Source: Phytophthora hibernalis (Eukaryota > Oomycota > Peronosporomycetes > Peronosporales > Peronosporaceae). From it: 64,000 nt of DNA. Position numbers and translations under genes: made by a program. The notes below the pieces were generated by a model. It saw nothing but the letters and a program-made list of their open reading frames with translations, was not told where the DNA came from and did no database searches. The stretch lies in contig JAAKBF010000263.1 in NCBI GenBank assembly GCA_012656075.1, forward strand, positions 1 to 64,000. The letters run 5' to 3'. Shown piece by piece: positions 20,119 through 28,584 of the stretch (positions within the stretch are counted from its first letter, which is position 1; each line of letters begins with the position of its first letter).

Positions 20119-20625
20119 TTGGGAGGTATCAAATCCGCATTCAAATTTGCTAAGAACTCAGGAATACTGTCTAGCATAGCAGATGCTGCCGTACCCGCTC
20201 TGGCAACCGCACTCGGTGCTCCACAAGGAGCAATTCCTGCTCGTGCTGCCCTCAAATCGATGACGGGTATGCTGCTATACGATGACGATAGCGAGGGCGG
20301 AAGGCTATCCATGGCTGATGTTAAGAAAGATGCTAACCGAGCGCTGTCCTTCACGAAACGGAAGGGCATTCTTACGGATGCCGTTGATGCTGGCGAATCG
20401 TACCTACTAAACAAAGCAACGAAGCCGGAGCATGGAGATTTAGTTAAATCTATTCGAGGCGAAGTCCGACGCAGATATGGCGTTGGGGTTGCGACTTCTC
20501 CATCTCAGAACGCAAAACGGCCCGCCAAATTCGCTAAGGGCTCGCAGGAGGCAAAGGATCACATGGCTAAGCTGCGTGCTATGAGAAGCAAGGGTAAGGC
20601 TGGTGGATCATTTAGATTAAACACA
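20119..20625 (+). pseudogene. PLV basic virion protein, probably the C-terminal part of the preceding gene
   Basis: There is no ATG: the frame opens right after a TAG at 20116-20118 with a TTG codon. The sequence begins with an amphipathic stretch (GGIKSAFKFAKNSGILSSIA), then DAAVPALATALG, and ends in a Lys/Arg-rich tail and GGSFRLN. Amphipathic, basic proteins of this type resemble adenovirus pVI or pX-like minor virion proteins. Because the preceding frame ends in GGSI and this one starts with GGIK, one ancestral protein of ~255 residues split by small indels is likely. Confidence 0.45.
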
Positions 20626-20644
20626 ACCCACCTCATTCTGATAA

Positions 20645-21541
20645 CTAAAAACAACAATAAGAGTTCATAGTTTTTCGACGCAGCAGCAGCATGATCGATA
20701 CCGAAGTATCGCGGAATTTGACTTTTTGATCATTTTGATTGTAAATACTAATTGTAATCGCCGATCGAGAGCCATTGAGACAATTCATCCACGCATACTG
20801 GGAAGGCTTGTACGATATTAGTTGACCAATTTCAGCGTCTCCGCGATCGAAAGCACTGATGATATCTCCGGAAACAACATAATCGTTCTTGATCAGATCG
20901 CAACGCACGATGTAGGAACTCGTTGGGTATATTTGAGGAATGCCGTTTGAGAGCTGGGCACTTACTACCGTGGCAGGTGCTGCCAGATAGGTTCCTAACG
21001 AAAGCCCTACAACAGAACCGAACGAGGCATTGTCAATGATTACACGAGGGACGCGCGTCGTTGTAGGCAAACCAGTACCTCCAGTGGAATATAGTCCAGT
21101 AGCAGATCTGGTCCACGTACCGCCTGTAGATGGCACAGCTGTTGGCGTCGGAGAGAAATCGAATTGCGCGGCGTAATAAACGGAATTCTCGGTCAAGTGG
21201 ATATAGAAAATGTTTTCACCCGATAGGTTAATAAGATACGCCCCTGCGGCTACGAGAGCCGCTTGGATGCTTCGATTCATATCATTGTAGCTGTAATATC
21301 CGTCAGCGAGGTTAATACTGATCGTAGACGTTGTCGCAGCTGTTGGAACTTCGATCTTGAGCGTGCTGCTCATAAATTGAATACTATCGATATTGTATTC
21401 GCTGTTGTATAGTGTGATGGATTGAATCGCGCAAGTTACATCACGGAAGTCCGCTGCCGAACCGTGAAACGAATATTGCCAAGTGGAATTATAGCCATCC
21501 TGTACGAGATTAGTTGAATCTATCTTCAAAAAGCTAGCCAT
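20645..21541 (-). CDS. PLV penton (minor capsid) protein
   Basis: Intact 298-residue protein. The N-terminal half has the features of polinton/virophage penton proteins: ADFRDVTCAIQSITLYNSEYN, then INLADGYYSYNDMNRSIQAAL, the position where these proteins fold a single jelly roll. The FGSVVGLSLGTYLA block and the RCDLIKNDYVVSGD/SIMLLLRRK end follow. Pentons cap the five-fold vertices and hold the fibre. TATATATG lies just before the start. It converges with the basic virion gene (20 bp apart) and lies behind the ATPase gene on the same strand. Confidence 0.65.
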   Translation of the reverse strand: MASFLKIDSTNLVQDGYNSTWQYSFHGSAADFRDVTCAIQSITLYNSEYNIDSIQFMSSTLKIEVPTAATTSTISINLADGYYSYNDMNRSIQAALVAAGAYLINLSGENIFYIHLTENSVYYAAQFDFSPTPTAVPSTGGTWTRSATGLYSTGGTGLPTTTRVPRVIIDNASFGSVVGLSLGTYLAAPATVVSAQLSNGIPQIYPTSSYIVRCDLIKNDYVVSGDIISAFDRGDAEIGQLISYKPSQYAWMNCLNGSRSAITISIYNQNDQKVKFRDTSVSIMLLLRRKTMNSYCCF

Positions 21542-21641
21542 CTTAGTTATATATGATTCCTGTCAAAATCACAAATGATTTTTATTCATAATCGTCAGTC
21601 TTGATGACTTGATTGAAATTATATCTGATTTGGCTATTGAT

Positions 21642-22270
21642 TCAGTCAATGAAGAGCATTTGTCCTTTTCTCTCCGTGGCTTTATTGTAGTAATAGACGA
21701 TCGATCGTTCATCGACGCCCTTGATATTGAAATCACGTACAACCATTTGCAGATCTCGCATAGAATTAGCCTTTAATATCGCTACGTTCTCTGAATTAAG
21801 TCTGATCATCTTATCTGTTGCAAAGTAGCTATGGCTAAGGAAAATGGTACTGAGCATAAAGTGTCTCCCACGAGTAAAATAATGAGAGAAGATGTTTTTC
21901 TGAAGTAGCTTATCGTTGCTGTAGTCATCTATGCTGACAAGCTCGGGTTTGTTAGAACTAATAGGGGTACGTCGAACTTGATCCACGGTCGGAGGAGAAT
22001 CTGGGTCAACGACTGTAATAAATCCTTCTAGCTTGTCTCTAAGGTACTCATAGAACTCCTGGTGGGGATTACGAGCGATAATTGTCAAATGGGCAAATAC
22101 ATGGGGAGAGTACTTGAGAATGAACATACAGAGATTGTTTTTACCGCTGAAACTGGGCCCCAATATGACCATCCGAAACAGAGCTTTGATATCCAGCCCA
22201 GGAATATCGCCCATACTAGCAGATTTGAACTTTTTGGCAATGAAGCTCCGAAATCTGGGATAGAACTCAT
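21642..22270 (-). CDS. PLV genome-packaging ATPase (A32/FtsK-HerA type), one frameshift
   Basis: From the ATG at 22270 (MSSIPDFGASLPKSSNLL), with one base missing near 22213, the protein is about 209 residues. Walker A is GPSFSGKNN, so the usual Ser or Thr after the Lys is Asn. Walker B is PELVSIDDYS, followed by the TRGRHFML and LSHSYFATDK motifs of packaging ATPases. These enzymes pump viral DNA into capsids. An alternative start in the downstream frame at 22310 overlaps the fibre ATG, but its first codons are promoter motif. The frameshift fits the base-loss pattern of the whole window, so the gene may be intact. Confidence 0.72.
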
Positions 22271-22284
22271 GGCGAAAATAGTTC

Positions 22285-22298
22285 GATCTATATAGATC
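22285..22298. promoter_or_regulatory. Palindromic promoter motif GATCTATATAGATC
   Basis: A 14-bp perfect palindrome 15 bp upstream of the ATPase ATG (minus) and 11 bp upstream of the fibre ATG (plus). Its core TCTATATAGA recurs before other genes of the module. It is well placed to drive both genes. Confidence 0.6.
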
Positions 22299-22308
22299 AA
22301 TACAAAAC

Positions 22309-22590
22309 ATGAGTGGATTCAGTTATCCTCAGCCAATATCCATCTCTCCTATCTATAACCCTGCATTCTACCTCTCATTGGATGCCAGTGGGGACCTGAC
22401 GTATGATTATGCCCAAACGCTCTACCTTGGCAAGAACGACTATCGTTTACCTTATATATCAGGCATTAGTCCTGGGACAGCAACACAAGGTGTAACCCTT
22501 ATAATAGGTAGTGACGGTGGATTAAGCGGGCTTGGAGCTGTCAGCTGCTCTAGCTTAACGGTAAATGGTGCATCAATGTATCACGGATAG
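22309..22590 (+). pseudogene. PLV fibre-like protein, N-terminal part
   Basis: 93 codons from an ATG 11 bp after the palindromic motif. It reads SLDASGDLTYDYAQTLYLGK, then ISPGTATQGVTLIIGSDGG and the start of the repeat type GAVSCSSLTVNGAS. This is the anchor part of long repetitive fibre proteins. The frame is cut by a junction to inverted gypsy sequence at about 22580, so no fibre shaft follows. Confidence 0.55.
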
Positions 22591-23097
22591 CCGATGGCCC
22601 AGGTAGCCCACCTTTCGCTGGCCCCAGAAACTCTTGACCACGCTGACCGACAGATTCCAACGTTCACAAGCGTCCAACATCCTCTCAGTCTTGTCGCACA
22701 TCGTATCCCAAGTGGTTGCCGTCACCAGGATGTCGTCGATGTACGATCTTCTTCCCAGTACCGACGGCTTCGGGTTCGGCTCTGGTTCACATGCCTCGAA
22801 CACATCAATCCGCTTCGAGAGGTCTTGATCAGGACTGATTCGGATGTGTCCGTATAACGCGTTGTCGATCAGCCTGTGGTAGATCTGCGGAGCGTTCTTC
22901 AGGGCGAAGGGCATGCGCGTCCACTCGAAGAGGCCGATAGGCGTGATGAAGGCAGAGATCTTTCGAGCTCGTTCGGTCATAGACACCACCCAGAACCCAC
23001 TGGCTATATCGAGGGGAACAGTACCAGAGTACCTTGTCCAAGTGTTCCAAGAGATCGTTGATCATCGGCATGGGATGCAAAACTTCATCGATGGTAG
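22580..23097 (-). mobile_element. Gypsy reverse transcriptase fragment
   Basis: Minus-strand translation gives HPMPMINDLLEHLDKVLWY, then after a shift LDIASGFWVVSM, FEWTRMPFALKNAPQIYHRL and the catalytic YIDDILVTA box, ending VGYLGHRLS. These are Ty3/gypsy RT motifs. No LTR or primer site accompanies it. The fragment ends abruptly at both fibre-gene pieces. Confidence 0.85.
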
Positions 23098-23099
23098 CT

Positions 23100-23970
23100 G
23101 AAGAGCCCCGTACCTCCAGTAGCCAATGTTAGCGATGAGAGAGTACCAACGGATGTAATATTAGCCTGCGCAGCCATCTGTAACGTACCTATAATCGATG
23201 TAGCTGTCAGGGATGCAACCCAGTCAGCGATCTTGAAGCTCCAGTGAACGAGAGATTGCCATCGATAGTAAGAGACCTGTAAGCGTGCCCAGAGACGTGA
23301 TGGATGACTGCGCGGCAGTTTGTAGCGTACCGGTCAGACTCGTAGCCGATAGAGATGCTAACCCAGACAGCGATCGTGAATCTCCTGTAAACGAGACGTT
23401 GCCTCCGATGGTCAGACTCGTGAGCGCTCCCACGGATGTGATATTGGTCTCAGCTGCTGTTTGAAGCGTGCCAGTGATCTAAGTTGCACTGAGTGAACTG
23501 ATCGTTCCAATGGCGCCTGATCCATCAAGTACGAATGCTTTGCCGAGCGCAGCTGTGCCGGAGCAGGGATGTTAAAAGAAAGCCTTCTGAAAAATGGAAA
23601 TCTTCTTTTGATTAAAAGAAGATAAAAGAAGAAATCAAGCGGTCTTCTTTTAATGAAAACATGGATCTGCCAGTACTCTGTCAGCTCCATCCGATTGCCA
23701 GTATCTAAATCAAAATACTCGTCTTGACTTTGAAAACAGATCCCTTCTGATCAAATACAGCGATAATCGCCCCCCGTGTTCTATTATAAGGGTGAACTCT
23801 TTCAAAAATATGATTCTTAGCAAAGTCATAAAATAGTGACTATAATACTACTAGTATGATTAAAAGAAGAAAAAGAAGACGCCCACCTATTCTAACCGAT
23901 CTTCTTTTGCATTATAAGAAGATAAAGAAACTTGATTAACAGAAAGCTTAACATCCCTGGCCGGGAGTGA
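23100..23970 (-). pseudogene. PLV fibre shaft repeats, inverted and split by a MITE
   Basis: Minus-strand translation gives ITPGTAALGKAFVLDGSGA, then several ~38-residue repeats of the form LSATSLTGTLQTAAQ, ITSLGTLTGL and LTIGGNVSFTG, the last ending GTLSSLTLATGGTGLF. Such repeats build the shafts of viral fibres. There are frameshifts and a stop (after SSLSAT). A 396-bp MITE is inserted in its first codons. The orientation is opposite to the N-terminal fibre piece at 22309, so they belong either to two paralogues or to one inverted gene. Confidence 0.55.
23564..23959. mobile_element. hAT-like MITE, 12-bp terminal inverted repeats
   Basis: CAGGGATGTTAA at 23564-23575 is mirrored by TTAACATCCCTG at 23948-23959. 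The flanks are GCCGGAG on the left and GCCGGGAG on the right, a target duplication of eight bases if one G has been lost on the left, as in many other runs here. Eight-base duplications are typical of hAT transposons. The 396-bp interior is AT-rich with AAAAGAAGA repeats and no coding frame. Confidence 0.75.
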
Positions 23971-24612
23971 TAGCAAGAACTGAAGGTTTAGAAGGCAACC
24001 CGAAAGATCTTGAAACTCTAGGCAACCTCCAGTTTCCGCGGACACTCCGATCGATGCAATCCTTCCTGGGAAGGTTGAACTATTATAGCCGCTTCATCTA
24101 GGACTTCGCGATCTACGCGGCGATCTTATACGAGTTGCGTGAAGCAGACTTTTACGAGATGGGGCGCCGGGAAAAGAGCGATCCAGACGGACAAAAGACT
24201 GGGGGCGTAGAGCCACCAACAGAGGACGCCGACCGTTGGACCCGAGCAAAGAGTGCGTTCACGATGTTGAAGACCAAACTTGTGTCCACTCCGATCTTGA
24301 AGCATTTCAATCCTGATCGCACTCCAGATCGTGATCTACGCGAGCCAGTGGGCGATCTCCGCGGCGCTCGTACAGGAGCATGATGGCGTGTACTGGCCAG
24401 TAACTTTCACCAGCCGGACGTTGAAATCCAACGAACTCAACTACAGAATCGTCGACAAGGAAATCTTGGCACTCTTGCGGATGCTTCAGGTGAATAATAC
24501 CCTGTTGACCACCCGGTCGATTTTGGTGTTGTCCCGACAGTCCACCTTAGCCTGGATAGTCAACTCGGCAGGTGTCCAAGGCCGGCTCGGGAACTGGACG
24601 AAACGCTGACGA
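23960..24612 (+). mobile_element. Gypsy RT end and RNase H fragment
   Basis: Plus-strand reading gives GLEGNPKDLETLGNLQFPRT, then SFLGRLNYYSRFI, the end of a gypsy RT, with a stop after RFI. RNase H follows with HFNPDRTP, YASQWAISAALVQEHDG and SNELNYRIVDKEILALL. It is broken by frameshifts. It starts right at the MITE target duplication, where the sequence GTGATA is also shared with the end of the inverted RT fragment. Confidence 0.85.
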
Positions 24613-25205
24613 GGATTTTGCGACGTGACCCCAAAAGGCGGAAGCCGGCCGTGGCACAGATCATGGTACCGCTCCCTGTCGAAGTGATACGGACAATGGA
24701 TGCGAAGCGGGTGAAGTGGGCAGACGAATCAGGCGAGCAGGAAGCGGATAACCTTCCGGTAGATGGCCCTGAAGAAGACAGCGGAGTGGCTCCGGATCAG
24801 GAAGAGGCCCAGCCCCAACCTGAGAAGCCGACCATCGCCAAACCCGACAACGCCGACGATGAAGAAGTATGCTCTTCGCAGAAGACGTGGAGAGGCAGAT
24901 GGCCGTCTTACCGGTGGTGGTAACCACTACCGACGAAGTCACGATCGAGGATATCCAGGTGGGCGATCCCGAGTCAAACACACCCGAGGAGATGGACCGT
25001 CTGAGGAAAATCATCTGGCGACGACGCCATCTCTTGATCGGGAAAGGAAAAGCGCTGCCACCAGCAGCCGTCGGCGTAGTCTGTGATATCGACGTCGGAG
25101 GAGCAGCCCCCGTTGCGCAACGTGTCCGGCGTGTTGCCCCATAGTTTCGCGAGAAGCTGTCGGACCTGTTCAAGTGTCTTCTTTCAGCGAAGATGATCAA
25201 GCCAT
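24613..25205 (+). mobile_element. Gypsy segment normally upstream of the RT
   Basis: The reading EVIRTMDAKRVKWADES is followed by an acidic Pro-rich stretch, then EEMDRLRKIIWRRRHLLIGK, CDIDVGGAAPVAQRVRRVAP and FREKLSDLFK. In gypsy polyproteins this part precedes the RT, yet here it follows the RNase H, so the order is scrambled. It ends at about 25205, where the next segment is in the opposite orientation. Confidence 0.6.
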
Positions 25206-26430
25206 CGACCAGATTCTGCCACTCTGCGTACCGGCGCGATCCGACCAGCACAAACCCAGGGGTTTGAGGTACACGTCCTCCTTCGAGCCACATGCCGACA
25301 CAGGTGTCATCATGCAGCGTTACCTCCCGATCGCTAATGATCGTGATTTTTAGGTACCGAGTCTTCCCCAGTCCGGCCACCAAACTCGTTACCCAGCGTT
25401 CGCCGCGAGTAACCCACAACTTCCGGTGGCTCGACAAAATGAAGCCTACTCGGACCTTGATCAATCCTCCCACTTCAAGATTCCAGTATTCTCCCAGCAC
25501 GATACGCGACACCTTCTCGCCGTAGAGTGGACGTCGACCGGCTAGCTGGATTCGCACTTCGTCTGGGAGATTCAGAGATCCGTCGGCGAGATCGAGGCGG
25601 TTGCCCGCCGGCACCATGAAAGCCACTCTCCCGCGCATGGTAGTACTGTCTCGCGACCGACACACCACGCCCGCAGTACTGGATCTGGAAACATTTGGAC
25701 AAGCTCTTCCACTTGCTACCGTCCGACTCAACTGTCGTTAACAGTTGCGCGCAGGTCCGGTGAGCAAGTCCCCAACGACCAGACACTTCTCGCTATCGGG
25801 GCTTGATCGCGGACAAAGGCAGACTTCAGCTTGCTGAACCAACTCCTGGCTCGGTCCTCGTCCTGATCTTTCCCGGAGAATTCTTTTATGTCCGATATCG
25901 CTGAGACTCTGATTCGAGTCGCTGCGATCGATCCTGCTTCGGTGGCGCTAGCGGACGCGACTGCTGCGCGTACTGGGACACCGACACTCAGATCGTCAAG
26001 GTCGTACTCGCTCGGGTGCGTATGAACGCATCCCACCGACTCCATATCAACATCTTGGGTTTCCGGTGTTTTTGCGGCGACAGGCGGCTGGATCGTTGCT
26101 ACCGGCGTGATCGTGGACGCTTGCTGCTGTTCCTTCAAGAAACGTTCCATAGCGCCGTCGAAAAACGACTGCAGAGGTACCGGCGCCGCTTGAACTGGGG
26201 TTGATCTGACGAACGTGGGAGTCGTCGTGGCGATCGTAGAAGTTGAAACGGCAACTGCGGCCGTTGGCTTGGGGATCGTGGGAAGTCGATCCCGTGGTTG
26301 CGCTTCCAAGATTGACGCGCGGCGGCCTCCGCCGGTCCCAACGTCATTCGTTGCAGCTCGCCCAAGCTGTCTGTTTCCGAACCGGCTCGTCAGAGCTCCT
26401 CCCAGCACTCTGGCGATCAGTGGATTCTGG
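25206..26430 (-). mobile_element. Gypsy gag and protease-region fragment
   Basis: Minus-strand frames give a 226-residue gag start with ISDIKEFSGKDQDEDRARSW and KLKSAFVRDQ, then KWKSL..FQIQYCG and VARQYYHARE in the next frame, then the post-protease part: VPAGNRLDLADGSLNLPDEV, LAGRRPLYGEK and WVTRGERWV. It meets the plus-strand segment head on near 25205. Confidence 0.65.
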
Positions 26431-27350
26431 CGTCTTCAAAGCCGTCGGCGGCGATCCATCTTCCGTCGATGACTCAGTCCCTGGTTCCGTCTTAATCTTG
26501 ACATCTTCTTCGGTTGACTCGGTGAAATCCCTGTGAATCACCAGAAGATCCGGGCACGCGCACCATTGTGGCGAAGCTGCTTCACGAAAATTGCTGACGC
26601 GGTCGAAGCTTGCGCACGGTACCCCGGACTGCCGACTGTCGGAGGGGTACTCCGTTGATCTGGCGCGATCGAAACCTTGTAGTCACCTTGTGTACCCGAC
26701 GGCTGGACGGGTTACGCTCTTCCGGTGTTCGCGAAGACGTTCAGTGGTGACCAAGGAGCTGGGTTGCTCCTTCTGGGGTCTGGGTGGGTGACGGCCACGC
26801 GGGTATTCTTCAGGCGTTCGTCGGTGTGCTGCGATCGAGTCTTGGTTCAAGCCGATCGCGTGGGGGTGTATCATTTTCTTGTGCTGTTGTAGCCCTTTCC
26901 GTTTCTTGCCGCCTCCTCTTGGCGGGATCTTCTGGTGAGATTGATGTGCGAGTGTACCCTGGCCAAGCTATCCAGGTGTGCGTCGTGTTCTTGACAGACT
27001 TAGTGGTCCTGCGTCGGGTAGGCCAATATACTTCCTTCCCCGGAAATATATAGGAGCCACTTGTGTCTTGCAAGGCAAATCTGAATCTATTATACCAAAG
27101 TAAAGGTCCTAAATATCTCGCCCTATCTCGCTTCCCTCCTATTCCGCTTGCGTGCCTCCTGATTGCACACCGTAGCTTGAACTTGCTATCGTGTACCAAA
27201 AGTGCGGTACTCGTTTCGAAATGATCGTACCGGTTTACCCACGTCTGATACAGGCCGAAATAATCGTTCCATGTACCCAAATGATCACACAATACCTGAT
27301 CGACCTTTACCAAGTTTTGGGTACATGACGATCCGATCGATACGTTCCCA
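26431..27350. other. Flank of the gypsy debris, no gene
   Basis: This region lies upstream of the gag start on the minus strand and could contain an old LTR or leader. A 167-codon minus-strand frame (26810-27313) has no recognisable motif. No second LTR copy was found. Confidence 0.35.
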
Positions 27351-27359
27351 AATTATGGT

Positions 27360-28584
27360 ACAAACATTTTTTGTTGTAGGTGCGCAAAATCCAGTCGGAT
27401 ATAATCGGACTTCAACCACAACCCTCCACAAATCAGCCCGCTGATTTTTGCAATCTCCTTCAGACGTCCGATCTCAGCGACCCACTTCACGTCAAGACTA
27501 CCATCGTTGGCGTGCATAGCGCGCCACCACGACGAAATTAATTCCAGGTGTGAGTCTCACTTGTTTTGCATCCGCAGTTTCCTTGATTCTAATCAATAGC
27601 CTGTTAACGTAGACTTGTGCACCAGGGACTGCTCGCTTGGCGGATGGTTGTCCTACCGTTGTTTGTTGCTCGTCTGCCTCAAGAAGCTTCACTAGACTCA
27701 GCTCCTCCACATCCTCCACGTTAGCAGCGCTACGCTTCGTAGTGAAAATTGAGGGAACAACGCTTGCATGGAGTCGTCTGCATTGAAAGAGCAGCCGCTT
27801 AAGCGAAAATGGGGAATGTTTAGAAGCTGGTTGGGTCTTTGAATAAAACTTGCAACAAATCAGTTTTGGCCCTCTTAAATCGAAGAAAGAGAACGCCACC
27901 TAATAGAACATCGTTTGTCAGCTACGCATAACCCATGTACCATTTTTTTAGTTGTAAGATAAAAGTAAAACCTTACCAGGCTGTAAGGAAAACTGTTGTT
28001 TTTCAAGTTGCTCTGGATTCGAGCTACGCCCGTACAAATACCACATCAGTTCGCCCAGGGCAGCGTCGAGGTATACACCCTCCGCACACGCAGAGGTGTA
28101 CAATAGACGCACAATATTTTCCAAGTCTTGCTTGGAGCGTGGGGGTGCTTTCTTTTGAACCCTCCTTCCTCGCGATTGCTGCAGTATTTTCCCAAACCAG
28201 ATAGAATATGTTGCAGCCTTGGTTTCACTGTCCCGACTTGTTGGGGATACATATCTACCATCCAGTTTTTCACGTTTGCAAAATACGCAAGGCACGTATT
28301 TGTCGATCGAGCTTTATCTGTCGATCTCGCTAAGGAAAATTTCATATTTATCTAGCATAATTCGAAGCACCTTACCGGTCTTGTCAGCATCGATCCGTTG
28401 ATGAGCTGCATCGAGGGCCACGTTCTCGGAGGCAAGAAATATAGCGAAGGAGTTGATTGCAGTCACCCTGGACTTCTTGCTTATAGCCGGAGCGAGAGAC
28501 GTGATCGACATGACACTGCCGGTTGTTCTTTATTTGTGGTCCCAAAGTGAGGCAACTGACACCACGTCGGAAACTTCGGGACAT
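27360..28584 (-). pseudogene. Crypton-type tyrosine recombinase remnant
   Basis: The minus strand first gives ISKKSRVTAINSFAIFLASE (28480-28420), the SAM-like N-terminal region I associate with Phytophthora Crypton YR proteins. Then come RGRRVQKKAPPRSKQDLENI and LDAALGELMWYLYGRSSNPE, then PGAQVYVNRLLIRIKETADA and, after a shift, WWRAMHANDGSLDVKW, the degenerate HxxR box region. Several stops and shifts separate the pieces. Cryptons move by a tyrosine recombinase and lack terminal repeats, so their borders cannot be drawn. Confidence 0.55.

Noticed and set aside
26810..27313. 167-codon minus-strand frame
   Set aside because: No motif; lies in the flank of gypsy debris and may be LTR or leader sequence.
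27498..27899. Possible RxLR-type effector
   Set aside because: No signal peptide and no RxLR-EER; the sequence fits the Crypton recombinase remnant.
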